From Chamaecyparis obtusa (lineage: Eukaryota > Streptophyta > Pinopsida > Cupressales > Cupressaceae), in NCBI GenBank assembly GCA_027943335.1, contig BSBK01002799.1, forward strand, positions 639,001-703,000: DNA of 64,000 nt. Reading direction: 5' to 3'. A model generated the notes under the pieces. It saw only the letters and a list, made by a program, of their open reading frames with translations, was not told the origin of the DNA and searched no databases. Of the stretch, positions 49,198 through 60,100 are shown in pieces. How positions within the stretch are numbered: position 1 is the stretch's first letter; each line of letters begins with the position of its first letter. The position numbers were made by a program, and so were the translations under genes.

Positions 49198-51487
49198 TCA
49201 CCCCATCATGAGGAGGTGTTGGTGGTGGAGGTGGTGCCGCCACCCTGTCAGGTACCATGTCTGGCATGCCTACCCTCTAAGAGTACAGTGGCACTCTCTC
49301 ACCCTCAAGTACAACCTGTATGTAGAGTCCATGATAATATGCAGCTCATGCTGCCTCTCACCAGATCTCTACTGCATCAACCTATGCTTCCCTCTCTCAC
49401 CACTCAATCTCAGCTCACAGATCAGTAAGCTATTGGTCTCTCATGGCTATAGTAATCTGCATCTACTACATCTCTATCTCTAACACCTAGATCCTCACCC
49501 TGAGATCCTCTCCCCCTGCAAGCTGATCCTACCCAGCATCCACCCATTGGTGAGCTGGCCTCGCTACATCATCCCCCTCATCACCAAAATCCTATCTCTA
49601 TGACCATTTTTGGCCACTTGATCAGGATCCCTATCTTGTCTCCCTAACCCTCCCTCTCCCCCCTTCATCCCCTCCATCCCCATCATCTCCATCATCTCCC
49701 TGTGCTACCAGTTGTGCATCAGGTGTAATAAATTGAGGGAATGGAAACCTTCACTGCTCTGCCCTATAGGCCGCATCCATACCTACATTTTCCATAACTA
49801 GGAGATAGTCCCATGGCTCCCTGTGTATAGCTGTAGTATCCTGTACTTCCTACTAGTAGTCTAGCATTGACAGCCATCCCTGTCCCTCCTCGTCTCTAAC
49901 CCAAGCATAGGTGGTGGTCTCTGTGGGCACCCTCTGTTGTTGGGCCCCAAACTATCTCAAGACTTGAGTGATCACAAAGTGCTCTACTATATCAGAGTGT
50001 TGACCTACTAGTGGTTGGCTACATAGCATATAACCTAGCTCCTCCTCCCAATCACCCCACTACTCACAAGCCCTATGTGGTCTCCACTGTAATGATGTGA
50101 GCTCATCCAATAACCTGTGGTAATATGTCACATCCCCACTATGTGGCTAACTGATGAAACCTATATACCTATATATATAGTGGCATCTCCACTCCCTTAG
50201 CTGCACACATGGGTGCATAATGATGATGTGCTCCCATGCCCATACCTGTGCTAAGATAGCACCGCACGCCCATGTCCTGCTCTCCCTATAGACAATCTCA
50301 TGGAGCTCATGATACATGTCAGCTATGATGGTTGGGCTCCATGCCATCCATTGTGGGTGTGCTATCAGATTTGCCACCAACTTGCCCCAACCTAGTGGGA
50401 AACCCTTCTGACTCCTGTCAGTAATGAGGGCCTGTGCTACTATAGAACATACAATGCATGGAACTGGGAAATCCCTATCGAACTCCTCCATCAATCGATC
50501 CCAGTTGAGGTGTCTATCAACAAATGTGACATCCTGGAACATGTCTTGCATGATTTATCATCCCTCAGTTAGATCCTGATCGTAGTATACTTGTGCCAAC
50601 AAACAATCATGTTAGTTTCTATCATATGAAAATTTTACATCTATGAATATCTATAAACATGATTATACTCACTGGATCTCTGTGGCTAGGAACTCAAAGG
50701 ATCCAATAAACATCCTCCAAGCTAATACTAGCCTCTCCGGTCGATAAGTGAAAGGTGTTATACTCACTGTGCCACCTCTCAGCCAATGCTATCAATAACC
50801 CATGATCAGCTTGAATATGGGGCATCTACAAAAAATACCCAAAGCCATCTCCCTCAGGTCTGCCCATCCTGGATCATCAAGATCTTAGATGCATCGTAGC
50901 TCGGTCACTCTCGGTGCTCAGATGAGGAGCGCAAGAAAGTTTTTCTGTAAGCCATAACCCCAAACTAGATGTTAGAACATATCATGATGGATGTATAAAA
51001 TTAGTACATAACATCTTAATAGAAAACATTGTCTGGACCCATGTCATAGTGCTCAAAATTTAAAACATGTCACTTTTTTTTACACTCTACGATACTTTTT
51101 TTTGATTAAGTATCATGCGATACTTTCCTCAATAGCAGTGTGATAATATCTTTGAGTGTGATAGTTCGCATAGGATCGCATGATATTTTGTCTGATACTA
51201 GATTAAACACCCATGCGATACTATGTTGACCCATGAACTATCACACAATAGATATTATCAAAGAGTGTGATACTTTATAAGTATTGTACGAAATTTCATA
51301 CGAGTCAAATTTGAAATATTTTAAAATAATTAAAAACATTTTTAAAAATGAAATAAATTCTCATAAATGACTTAAAGGGTGAGTTTTTCTGAAAACATAC
51401 CGGGGCACCATACTGTGGAGGTCGGTTATGCAACCGGGCACGCTCGAATCGATGCCTGTGGACTAGAATCACTACTTGTTGGGCCAT
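49198..51487 (-). pseudogene. Antisense plant-mobile-domain gene of Tat-B
   Basis: Exon 1 (51487-51401) starts at ATG with MAQQVVILVHRHRFERARLH and ends at a GTATGT donor. Intron 1 (51400-50945) ends TTACAG. Exon 2 (50944-50673) contains DLDDPGWADLREMALGIF and ALAERWHSEYNTFHLSTGEA then SISLEDVYWIL, the PMD core. A GTGAGT donor at 50672 and an acceptor at 50590 define an 83-bp intron 2. Exon 3 includes HLNWDRLMEEFDRDFPVPCI, GFPLGWGKLVANLIAHPQW and ACGAILAQVWAWEHIIIMHP, and ends in an Asp/Gly-rich tail to TGA at 49198-49200. Several stops and small frame slips mark decay. Antisense extra ORFs between pol and the 3' LTR are known in Tat elements. Confidence 0.75.
51080..51300. repeat. Array of GCGATACT motifs in intron 1 of the antisense gene
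   Basis: About ten copies of (T)GCGATA(C/G)T on both strands, for example ATGCGATACTTT, GTGTGATAGTTCGC and AACTATCACACA. It is the same motif as the two leader arrays. It lies inside intron 1 (51400-50945). Confidence 0.75.
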
Positions 51488-52280
51488 TTTCTCTCTCTAA
51501 GCTTTTGAAATTCTCAAATCACAATAAGATAAATGATTTGAAAATGACGCTTTTTGCCCCTTATATAGCATTTTAACTTTTTGACCTAATTTTTAAAATA
51601 TCTCAGAATTGCATGAAAATTGCACCCCTGGATACATTTTCGGGATCAAAATCAAAATCTGAGTTCATCTTGATAGTCAAAATCACATTTTAAATTTTCA
51701 CCCTCTTCTGCGTAGTTGGCTGACCATTTGAGGCCTAATCCTTCAATCTTTGTTGGGGCATCTTCATGTCTTCATCCCCATCTCTTTCAACCTTCTAGTC
51801 TTTCATTCATTATCATTTGATTCATCTCTTTGAGGTTTGACTTTATTTTTATCTTATATCTTTTTCAATCAAACCTAGTCAAACTGGGGCATCTCTTCAC
51901 TTCCTAATGGTTATCCTATCCTCCTTCACCTTCGATTATAATTTCTAGTGATTTGATCAGATTTATCAATTTACTGTTTCTCCTCTATCTCATTTTGATT
52001 TCGATCACGAGGGGGTAGTACCTATCAGCTTCAATCCTTGATTCAACTTATCAATTGAACCTCGAGATTCTTATCTCTTATTTGAGACTTGATTATCACC
52101 TATCTATATAGGTGTCAGTCTTATCTTTCATCTTATCTTTGTCAGCTTATGCTTATGATTGTCCTGATGTGTTCCCATCCATTGAACACACATCTGGGTT
52201 ATTTTGTGATCCCAAATCGATCTCACATTTCAAATCCATTCTTTGACCACATGTGATCCCAAATTGATCTCACATTAGTC
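51488..52280 (+). other. Tat-B 3' untranslated region before the polypurine tract
   Basis: No gene seen. Near the end, GTGATCCCAAAT(C/T)GATCTCAC is repeated twice (52209-52275). Confidence 0.6.
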
Positions 52281-52293
52281 AAAAAGGGGAAAA
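52281..52293 (+). promoter_or_regulatory. Polypurine tract of Tat-B
   Basis: AAAAAGGGGAAAA immediately precedes the 3' LTR start TGTATACACC. Confidence 0.9.
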
Positions 52294-53203
52294 TGTATAC
52301 ACCCTAAAATGGTCGCCTAGACTTTGGGCCCCCATTCAGCAATTTATCAAACCCCCGAATCAACATTTTTTAATTATATCAATTTCTTTGATCAAATCCT
52401 ATTTTATCATTTATTCAATTTTTCCATGGGCTAACCATTTTATCCTAAGTCTTTATTTAATTAAAAAGAATTCCCTCCCCTTTTATTAAATAAAAAGCCC
52501 CCACTTTTTCTCTTATCCTAAGTTGCACAAATAAAATATTATTCTTATTTTATAAAAAGAAGAAAAATACTTTTTGTCTCATATGGACACAAAAGTCAAC
52601 TCTTATTTTCTCATTGGAGGAGATTTGTGCACACGGATTGCTCCTCTTTCAAGCTCCACCATTGAATAAATCTTTTGCCTCTTAATCTCCATGGTCCATT
52701 CCTTTTCAATTCCTTTAAGAGGAGAGCTATCTTCTCATTCTGAGATCCCAACTTTGAATACTAATCTTATGCTACAGGATTTCTTAGAGACTTTGGAGCT
52801 TTGAAGATCATTCTTTCATTCTAGTTTCATTGTTGCATCATAGCTTTCATGGCATCTAGCTTAGTTTCCTTTATGCTCTAGATTAGCTCACATAGATTAA
52901 TTAGCAAGGATTTGTAATACTTTCCTTTCATAGCTTACTTGCATCTTCATTCTTAGCATAGCATTGCATTGCATCTTCATTGTTGATTCTTGAAGATATT
53001 TACATTCTTGCCCTTGTCTCATTGAATCTCCCATTGTTTGGTTTAGTAGCAAGGTTGCATGTTTCAATAGCTCTAGCTGAGAGCACCATCAACATCCTTG
53101 TGACTCCATACCTAGGGAGCTCTAGGTCGCTTGCTCAAAGTTTCCCATTCATGAATTCCCTTGGAAGTAACGACTTAGAGAAGTGCACTATTTAGTGTGT
53201 ACA
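52294..53203 (+). repeat. Tat-B 3' LTR
   Basis: Partner of 36387-37296 with identical length. It is followed by the TSD copy ATACC at 53204-53208. Confidence 0.97.
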
Positions 53204-53208
53204 ATACC

Positions 53209-55333
53209 TAGTCATTTTTCCCAATTATTTTGCTTTAAATATATGGTATTAGGACTTATGACTTTTCCTTTTAAAAATTTGTGTGTTGTGGTTTTGTAAA
53301 AAAGGCAATTTCACTCTCTAAATGTTCAGTCATATACTCCAAAATTTAAAATGGTTAGTAGGAAGTGGGGTGACTTCTAACTAATAGTAAATACTTTTAA
53401 AATAATAGAGAGATTATTAATATCTTTGTTAATTTTTAAATATAGCTAGATCAGATTCTAGCCCCACATTACTTTTTAATTAGGAGAATTAAAACATAAT
53501 GAATCAATTATTTAAATTAACTTAACATAATTATTGGAGATTTAAATAATATTAACAGGCCCAAGTATGGCATCCAAGTTTTATTATTTCAAAGTTGGCC
53601 TTCGAGGCCAACCTTGCATTGTAAATGTTTCTATCTCATATATATGAAGATTTTGGATATTGCAAAACACAACTACAACAATAGAAATGTGAATTATATC
53701 TGATCAATAGAAAATTCTCCCAGTTGCCATCTGATCTCTTTCAAATAATGAATTCAGGGCAATTATCTGAGAATTCAACCAAGGCTGCAAATTCATGTTG
53801 GGATTCTAAACAACGAATCCAAGACTGCGATATATTATTACAAGGGAATTCATGGAAAGAGCAAATTCTGGGATCTGACATGAAGCGATTTATAGAAGGC
53901 AGTGAACATCATAAAAGAATTATCATCTAGCATTGTATTGCTATATATATTAGTTTTTATTCCCTGGGAGGTCACTCATCTAGTACTAATCTGGCCCAGG
54001 CACACTTGACTATTGAGTTTCCCCTCCAATCAAGCCCACTTAGCTTTCTATGCCACTGAGTTTCCTCCATACCTCCCCTTTTTCAGTTTCCTCTGCATTT
54101 GAAAGATTAGATGTATGCTCCATTGTCTCATTACTTTTCTCCATGGGACATTAAAATTGAAATCATTCATTGTAGTCTACTAAATCAAAAGAAGTTTATA
54201 ATCTCTTCAATAGAACAATACACTAACAAGCTTCAGCTAAAGGTATGCTTTCCCAACTCAACGATAAAGTTTTGGAGTTTTCCATTGAGCACAACTATTT
54301 TCTATAGCTGATACATATGTTAAAAAAAATAATTCAATAAATTTTGTCGGCAAGGAGAAAAGATGATTCTGTATCATTAATAAATTGTTTGAGAAGATGA
54401 AATTTCTAGTTAATAACATGGAGTTCCCTGCAAATTATGTAGCGAAGCATCCAAGTGTTTGTTTCAAATTAGTTTGGAAATGACTATGAAGCCTAGGTTT
54501 CAGGTTTGGAAGAAAATCAAATCTATCTATCTTCAACCTTCCTCTTTTGGTAGTATTGACTATGACAGAGACAAAGTTTGTTAACAACATTATAAAAAGG
54601 CATGTTGAATCTAAATTACTATGGACACTTTATGAAAATGCTATCTCTAACACCTCTAACTGCACAAGAGATTAGCAAAATAACAATTTGGATAGAGGAA
54701 GTGAGAGCTTGGTGATCTAGCTATCAGTAGAAGGCAGGTTAGCAAACCCTGCACATTTAACAAGATATGCTTTATCTCTAGTTTCTCTTCAAGAAAGATA
54801 TGCATTGTATTTATTAAACTTATTATGTGTGCTAATTGCTATGACTCCAACCATGTAAGTTTGGTGTAATTGTTGAATAATTAATAGAAATTTTTTTTCA
54901 TCATCTGAAAGTCATCTAAGAAATTTTATCATTATGTTTCACATGGAGATTATGCTATAGCAAGAAGTGAACGATTGTATATGATATTCAACAAACAAGT
55001 TTTCCAGCCCCCAAATGTTTGCATAAATGGTGATTATAATTTTTATTAAGAGCCATTTATAAGACTAGAGTCAGTTTTTTTGTGTTAGATGTCGCATAAG
55101 TCCTTCAAAAATACATTAAATTAGTAAACCAGAATAGCAGGCCTTTCCATTTACAGAGGAAGTTCATCAACAATTGGACAACATGGCGAAACATTATTAG
55201 TTGAAAGTCAATTAATAAGCAGTTTTAGGCCAATTTTGGGGACTAACATCTGATGAGGTCGAACTCGGGCTCTGGCACGACAAATTTAAAAAGCTATATT
55301 TCAAGATAAATTTTATTGTTTCTAGTTTATAAT
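53209..55333. other. Unassigned region between Tat-B and the LINE
   Basis: AT-rich flank that was contiguous with 35338-36381 before Tat-B inserted. An open frame at 53724-53930 has no recognised domain. A small perfect hairpin (GTTGGCC, loop TTCGA, GGCCAAC) lies at 53594-53612. Confidence 0.4.
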
Positions 55334-55350
55334 AACATCAATTACATGAA
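55334..55350 (+). repeat. TSD of the LINE, left copy (17 bp)
   Basis: AACATCAATTACATGAA is repeated exactly at 63509-63525. Long, variable-length TSDs are typical of LINE target-primed insertion. Confidence 0.9.
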
Positions 55351-55361
55351 GGCAAATAACA

Positions 55362-57192
55362 ATGGGCACTCTCTCTATTTTTGAATTAGTCAGATCGCTG
55401 GAAGGTGGGAAACTGGTTGGGGAGAATCTGGCAGGAGGAATGGATCTAGAAGGAACTGCAGGGGGATCTGGGTCAATCGATGGGACTTGCCTTTTGGATG
55501 ATGTGGACAATGGTAAAACTATGTGTGAATCAGACATTTTATGTGGGGTCAGTGTCCTTCCTTTGGAATCTCCTTCTGCTCTTCACGTGCTGGGATAGGC
55601 TCTTGAGAAGGAGATATTCCCCTTGGGTGGTGAATCCTTCAAGGAAAAGTTCTCAGAAGGGAAGAAGGTACTAGAACAAAGGTCTTGGCTCTCCCTCTTT
55701 GGAAAAAAACTAAATGGTAAATCATCTTTCCCACCGGTGACTGCAAAATCTTGTTGGGAGAAAGGTGAGTTCCAAATCTTTATCCCAGATCCTCTAGTTG
55801 ATTTTTCTGTGTCATCTATGGATTTCACCCTAGTAGGTAAATTTCTAGGGGCTAGACCAGACTTAGATTCGCTAAGGAAAATGGTCAAATGAAAATGGGT
55901 TATTCGAGGAGATGTAGATATCGCACCCATGGCGAATGGTTTCTTTTCCTTCAGCTTTAACTATAAAGAAGATTTTAATCTTGTTCTTTGTGGAGGGCCA
56001 TGGTCTTTTGGAAAGTGTTCACTCACTATTAAAAAATGGGAGCCCAATATGGATCTTTCAGACTCTTTCTTCTTAACAACCCCGATTTGGGCTAGATTAC
56101 CTGGACTCCCTTTGGAGTTTTGGCATGAAGACATCTTTAAAGGCATTGCCAATTCTTTTGGTGAACTGGTGGCTCTAGATCATGCTACAGCTGCTAGAAC
56201 CAAACTTCATAGTGCAAGACTTTATGTTAAAGTAGTTGATTTGAACCATCTTCCAGAAAAGGTGGATCTGATCTCCAAGTTTGGTTAAAAAAACTCAAGA
56301 AATCATCTTTGAAGACCTACCAAACTCCTGCTATGCATGTAAAAAATAGGGACATTTGGCTAAAAATTATCCTACTAAAAGCAAAAATCATCCAAGCTTT
56401 GAAAAGGAGGCGAAAAAGGCTAATATTCAACTAAAGAAAGTATGGAAACCCAAAGTCTCCCATCAGAGAGAGCCGAAGATAAATGTGGTTTCACAAGCTC
56501 AAAATGCTGAGGAGGAAAAAGTTATTGAGAATACTTTTGACGAAGGGAAAACCTCTGGACCTGAAAATGAGACAGTTAATACTGAAAAAGAAGGGAGTGG
56601 ATCTCAATCAGAATCCATGATGCCTGAACAAAGCATAGAGGATCTGGTTGATTTAACAAAACAAATTGTTATTTATCAAAAGATGGAAGATCGATGGGAA
56701 GATGTAGATGAGAAGATCTTGCTTGAGGAAGGTGAAATCTTGGTTGAATCTGGATCCCAACTTGTGGAGGGAGATTTACTTGATAACCCGTCCAAGGAGA
56801 GCCCGGTGCCTGACTCATTAAGTCTTCAAGAGGTTACTGACAATTCTAGTGATGATCCTCTATCCCTAGGAGCTTCAAAGAAGGGAGATAGCTCAAAACT
56901 TATACCAAATCAAAGGAAAAAGGCTAAAAAAAAGAACAATATAGGTGTGAAGGGGATAGAGACAAGAAGCAGCAAAATTGATTAGCAAACCAAAGTGAAA
57001 TCTTAGACTTCTACCCTGGATAAATCTGGAAAAATAGCGGATCAACAAACCAAGGTGAAACTAGATGTTGGCTCACCGGGAAATCCTGGAAGAAGATCCT
57101 CTAGGAAAACCAGAGAGCTAGAGAGTATGCAAAATTTTGCTGATGATAGACAAGCAACTATTCTAGATTTTACCCCTAAAAGAGAGAAATGA
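55362..57192 (+). pseudogene. LINE ORF1 (DUF4283 / zinc-knuckle RNA-binding protein)
   Basis: Starts MGTLSIFELVRSLEGGKLVG. A DUF4283-type region spans about 55800-56280: FTLVGKFLGARPDLDSLRKM, FSFSFNYKEDFNLVLCGGPW, IWARLPGLPLEFWHEDIF and ARLYVKVVDLNHLPEKV. A CCHC knuckle follows near 56330 as CYACKK, stop, GHLAKNY, with the last Cys changed to Tyr. The C-terminal part is acidic and lysine-rich. Stops at 55596 (TAG), 55890 (TGA), 56286 (TAA), about 56347, 56983 and 57004 (TAG), plus one frameshift near 56280-56300 in an A-run. The final TGA (57190-57192) overlaps the ORF2 ATG. Confidence 0.85.
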
Positions 57193-60100
57193 AAATTATA
57201 TCCTGGAACATTAGGGGGCTGAATAGTTTCCATAAACTAGACATTGTTAGGAATTTTGTTAGAGAACAGAAGCTAGACTTCCTTTTGTTACAAGAAACTA
57301 AGATGGATAAAGTGAAAGCTGAGCAGATTAAAGCCTTCAAGAATTATTCAATTAATGCTAGTAGTTCAGAGGGTGCTTCAGGGGGAACTTTGATGTTATG
57401 GAAGAAGAATTGTTACTCTGGAACAATTATGTTTGCTAGTAAACATCTAATGATAGTCAATGTTACTAGTATTGGCCAAAAGAAGGGTTGGTATATTGTG
57501 AATATATATGCTCCCAACATAAAGAGCCTAAGGAAAAAGGTTTGGGATACTATTTCCAATATTAAAAGTAATGATTTTTCTGGACGATGGATTATAATGG
57601 GAGATTTTAATGTTCCTCTCTATGACCATGAAAAAATGGGTGGCAATGCTACCCAAATGGAGGGGAGATTGGACCTTATGGAGTTTATAAACAAGGAGGG
57701 TTTGATGGATATGGATCTCCAAGGAATCCAATTTACTTGGAGTAACAAGAAAGTTGGGAATGAATGTATCCAGGCAAGGTTAGACCGTGCTCTTATTTCT
57801 CCTAACTTGTCTCAAAAGTTTTTGTGTAAGCTGGAGGCCTGTCAGAGAATTGGCTCAGATCATTTCCCTCTTACTTTCACTGCTGCTAAGATTAACTTCA
57901 AGAAGAAATTTCCTTTCAGATTCGAAAAGATGTGGATACAGCATCCATAGTTTGAAAGCAAGTTGGGAGAATGGTGGAGTACTGATATTGATGGTACAAC
58001 TCTTTTTAGAGTAGCCTCTAAACTTAAAAATGTCAAAAAAGAAGTTAAAATCTAGAATAAAAACTATTTTGGGAATATATTTGTGTATAAAAATTCTATT
58101 AAGGAGGATATCCGAGAAATTTAGGACAAAATTCAGAAAGAAGGATATACTTCTGAAATTCTTAGAGAAGAAAATGAAAAGTTCGCCCAATATCATGACA
58201 TCATTTCTCAAGAAGAAATCTATTGGAGATAGAGGTCAGGATTGATAGAGTTGAGAGAAGGAGACAAAAACACTAAATTTTTTCATCTTTCCACTCTTAA
58301 ACATAGAGCTAAAACTCATATTTCACATCTAAGAAAGGGAGATTTAAAAATTTCTGAGGACAAGGACATTATGGCTGAAATGGTGAGTTTTTTCTCTACT
58401 CTTATGACTGCTGATCCTAATATTAATTTGGAAAATCAGGCTGATTTCCTTAGAGTGATGCCTCCTTTGGTTACAAAGGAACAAAATAAATTGTTAAGCT
58501 CAATTCCAAAGGATGAAGAAATCTTTAAAGCTGTTTGTTCTCTTGGAGGAGATAAAGCACCTGGTCCAGATGGTTTTCCTATGTTTTTTTTCCAGATATT
58601 TTGGAATATTGTTGGAAAAGATGTTTGTGATGCAGTGAAGGAATTCTATGGAGAAAAATAGATGCTTAAGGAAATTAATTCCACCTTCCTTTGCCTGATT
58701 CCAAAGAAAATCGGAGCTGACTCTCCGGATCAGTTCAGACCGATCAGCCTTTGTAACTCCTACAAAATTATCTCCAAAGTGCTCAATACCAGGTTACTTC
58801 AGGTGATTCCTTCGATCATAGTTGATCAACAAAATGGCTTCATCCCAGGTAGACAAATTCTTAATTCTATTATCTTTTCTCATGAGAATATTCATTCCTT
58901 GTCGTGCTCTAATAATCAGGGCTTCATTATGAAGGTTGACATCGCCAAGGCCTATGATAGAGTTGATTGGGCTTTTCTATCAAAAAATTTATTTGCTTTT
59001 GGCTTTGATCAAAAGGTTGTAAGTGTTATTCTTCAAATGATTTCTACCTCCTCCATTGCTATTCTGGTTAATGGAAGCTCTTCTCATTTTTTTAATCCCT
59101 CCCGTGGACTGAGACAAGGAGATCCTCTATCCCCCATTCTTTTTGTAATTTTGGCTGACTGTTTGGGGAGATATATTGGGGTTCTGGTTCAAAGAGGAGT
59201 TATTAAGGGTTTGCAACCTTCCTCCCATCCTTTTATTTGCTTGCATGGCCAGTTTGTTGATGACACCATCTTTATGGGTAAATTTGAAGTAAAGGAAGCC
59301 AGAAGTCTTAAGCAAGCTATTAATTTATATTCCTTTGCCTCTAGTCAATTGGTTAATTGGAACAAAAGTGTTGTTTTCTTTATCAATACCCCTATTCCTA
59401 GACAAACTAAAATTGCCAAGATCCTTGGATGTTCTATAGGTTCATTCCCTTCTACCTATTTGGGTCTTCCTTTAGGCTTGAAAGTCGTTGATTCCTTTTG
59501 GGAAGATCTCATTAATAAATTTAATAAGAAACTGGCTGGATGGAAAGGTAATCTTCTAAGTCAGGAAGGTAAATTAATTCTTCTCAAAGCTTGTCTCCAA
59601 AGCATACCTACTTATGCTCTGAGCCTATTCAGAATCCCTTTGAAATATGCTGAGGCTATTGAAAAAATTCAAAGAAACTTCTTATGGACAGGTACCGAGG
59701 TTAAAAAGAGAATGCCTTTAATTGCTTGGGATCAAGTTTGTAAGCCCTTTAGGGAAGGAGGATTGGGAATTAGGAAAATTAGAAGTATGAACAAAGCTCT
59801 CTTGGCCAAACAAGGATGGAGAACTTATCATGATAACAAAGAATGGAGTACCATCTGGAAACATAAGTACCTTTTCAATGCTAATTCTCTTGCTGATTTC
59901 CTCTCCTCTCCAGATGTTATTCATCCCTCATCTATATGGGGAGCTGTTTAGGGGACTAAGAAGACTCTTGGAAAAGGGTGTTCCTGGAAAATTGGAAATG
60001 GGAACAAGGTGAGATTTCGGGAAGATGTTTGGTTAAAGGATCATCCTTTGATTGAAGATTTTCAGGATATGGCTCAGGTTGATGTGTGTAAACAGAGATA

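Larger units (their letters stand above)
36387..53203 (+). mobile_element. Tat-B: structurally complete Ty3/gypsy Tat element (16817 bp)
   Basis: Two LTRs of 910 bp each (36387-37296 and 52294-53203) are flanked by a perfect TSD ATACC. A tRNA-Lys-type PBS, a 2.4-kb leader, gag, protease, RT, RNase H, a second archaeal-type RNase H and integrase follow in the gypsy order. The second RNase H defines the Tat lineage (Ogre/Tat/Retand). Between pol and the 3' LTR are 4.7 kb with an antisense, spliced PMD gene. Many stops and an integrase Glu-to-Lys change make it non-autonomous now. It inserted in AT-rich DNA next to the AIR9-like fragment. Confidence 0.95.

Noticed and set aside
53594..53612. Perfect short hairpin with TTCGA loop
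   Set aside because: A 7-bp stem with no flanking T-run or gene; likely chance, though a clean one.
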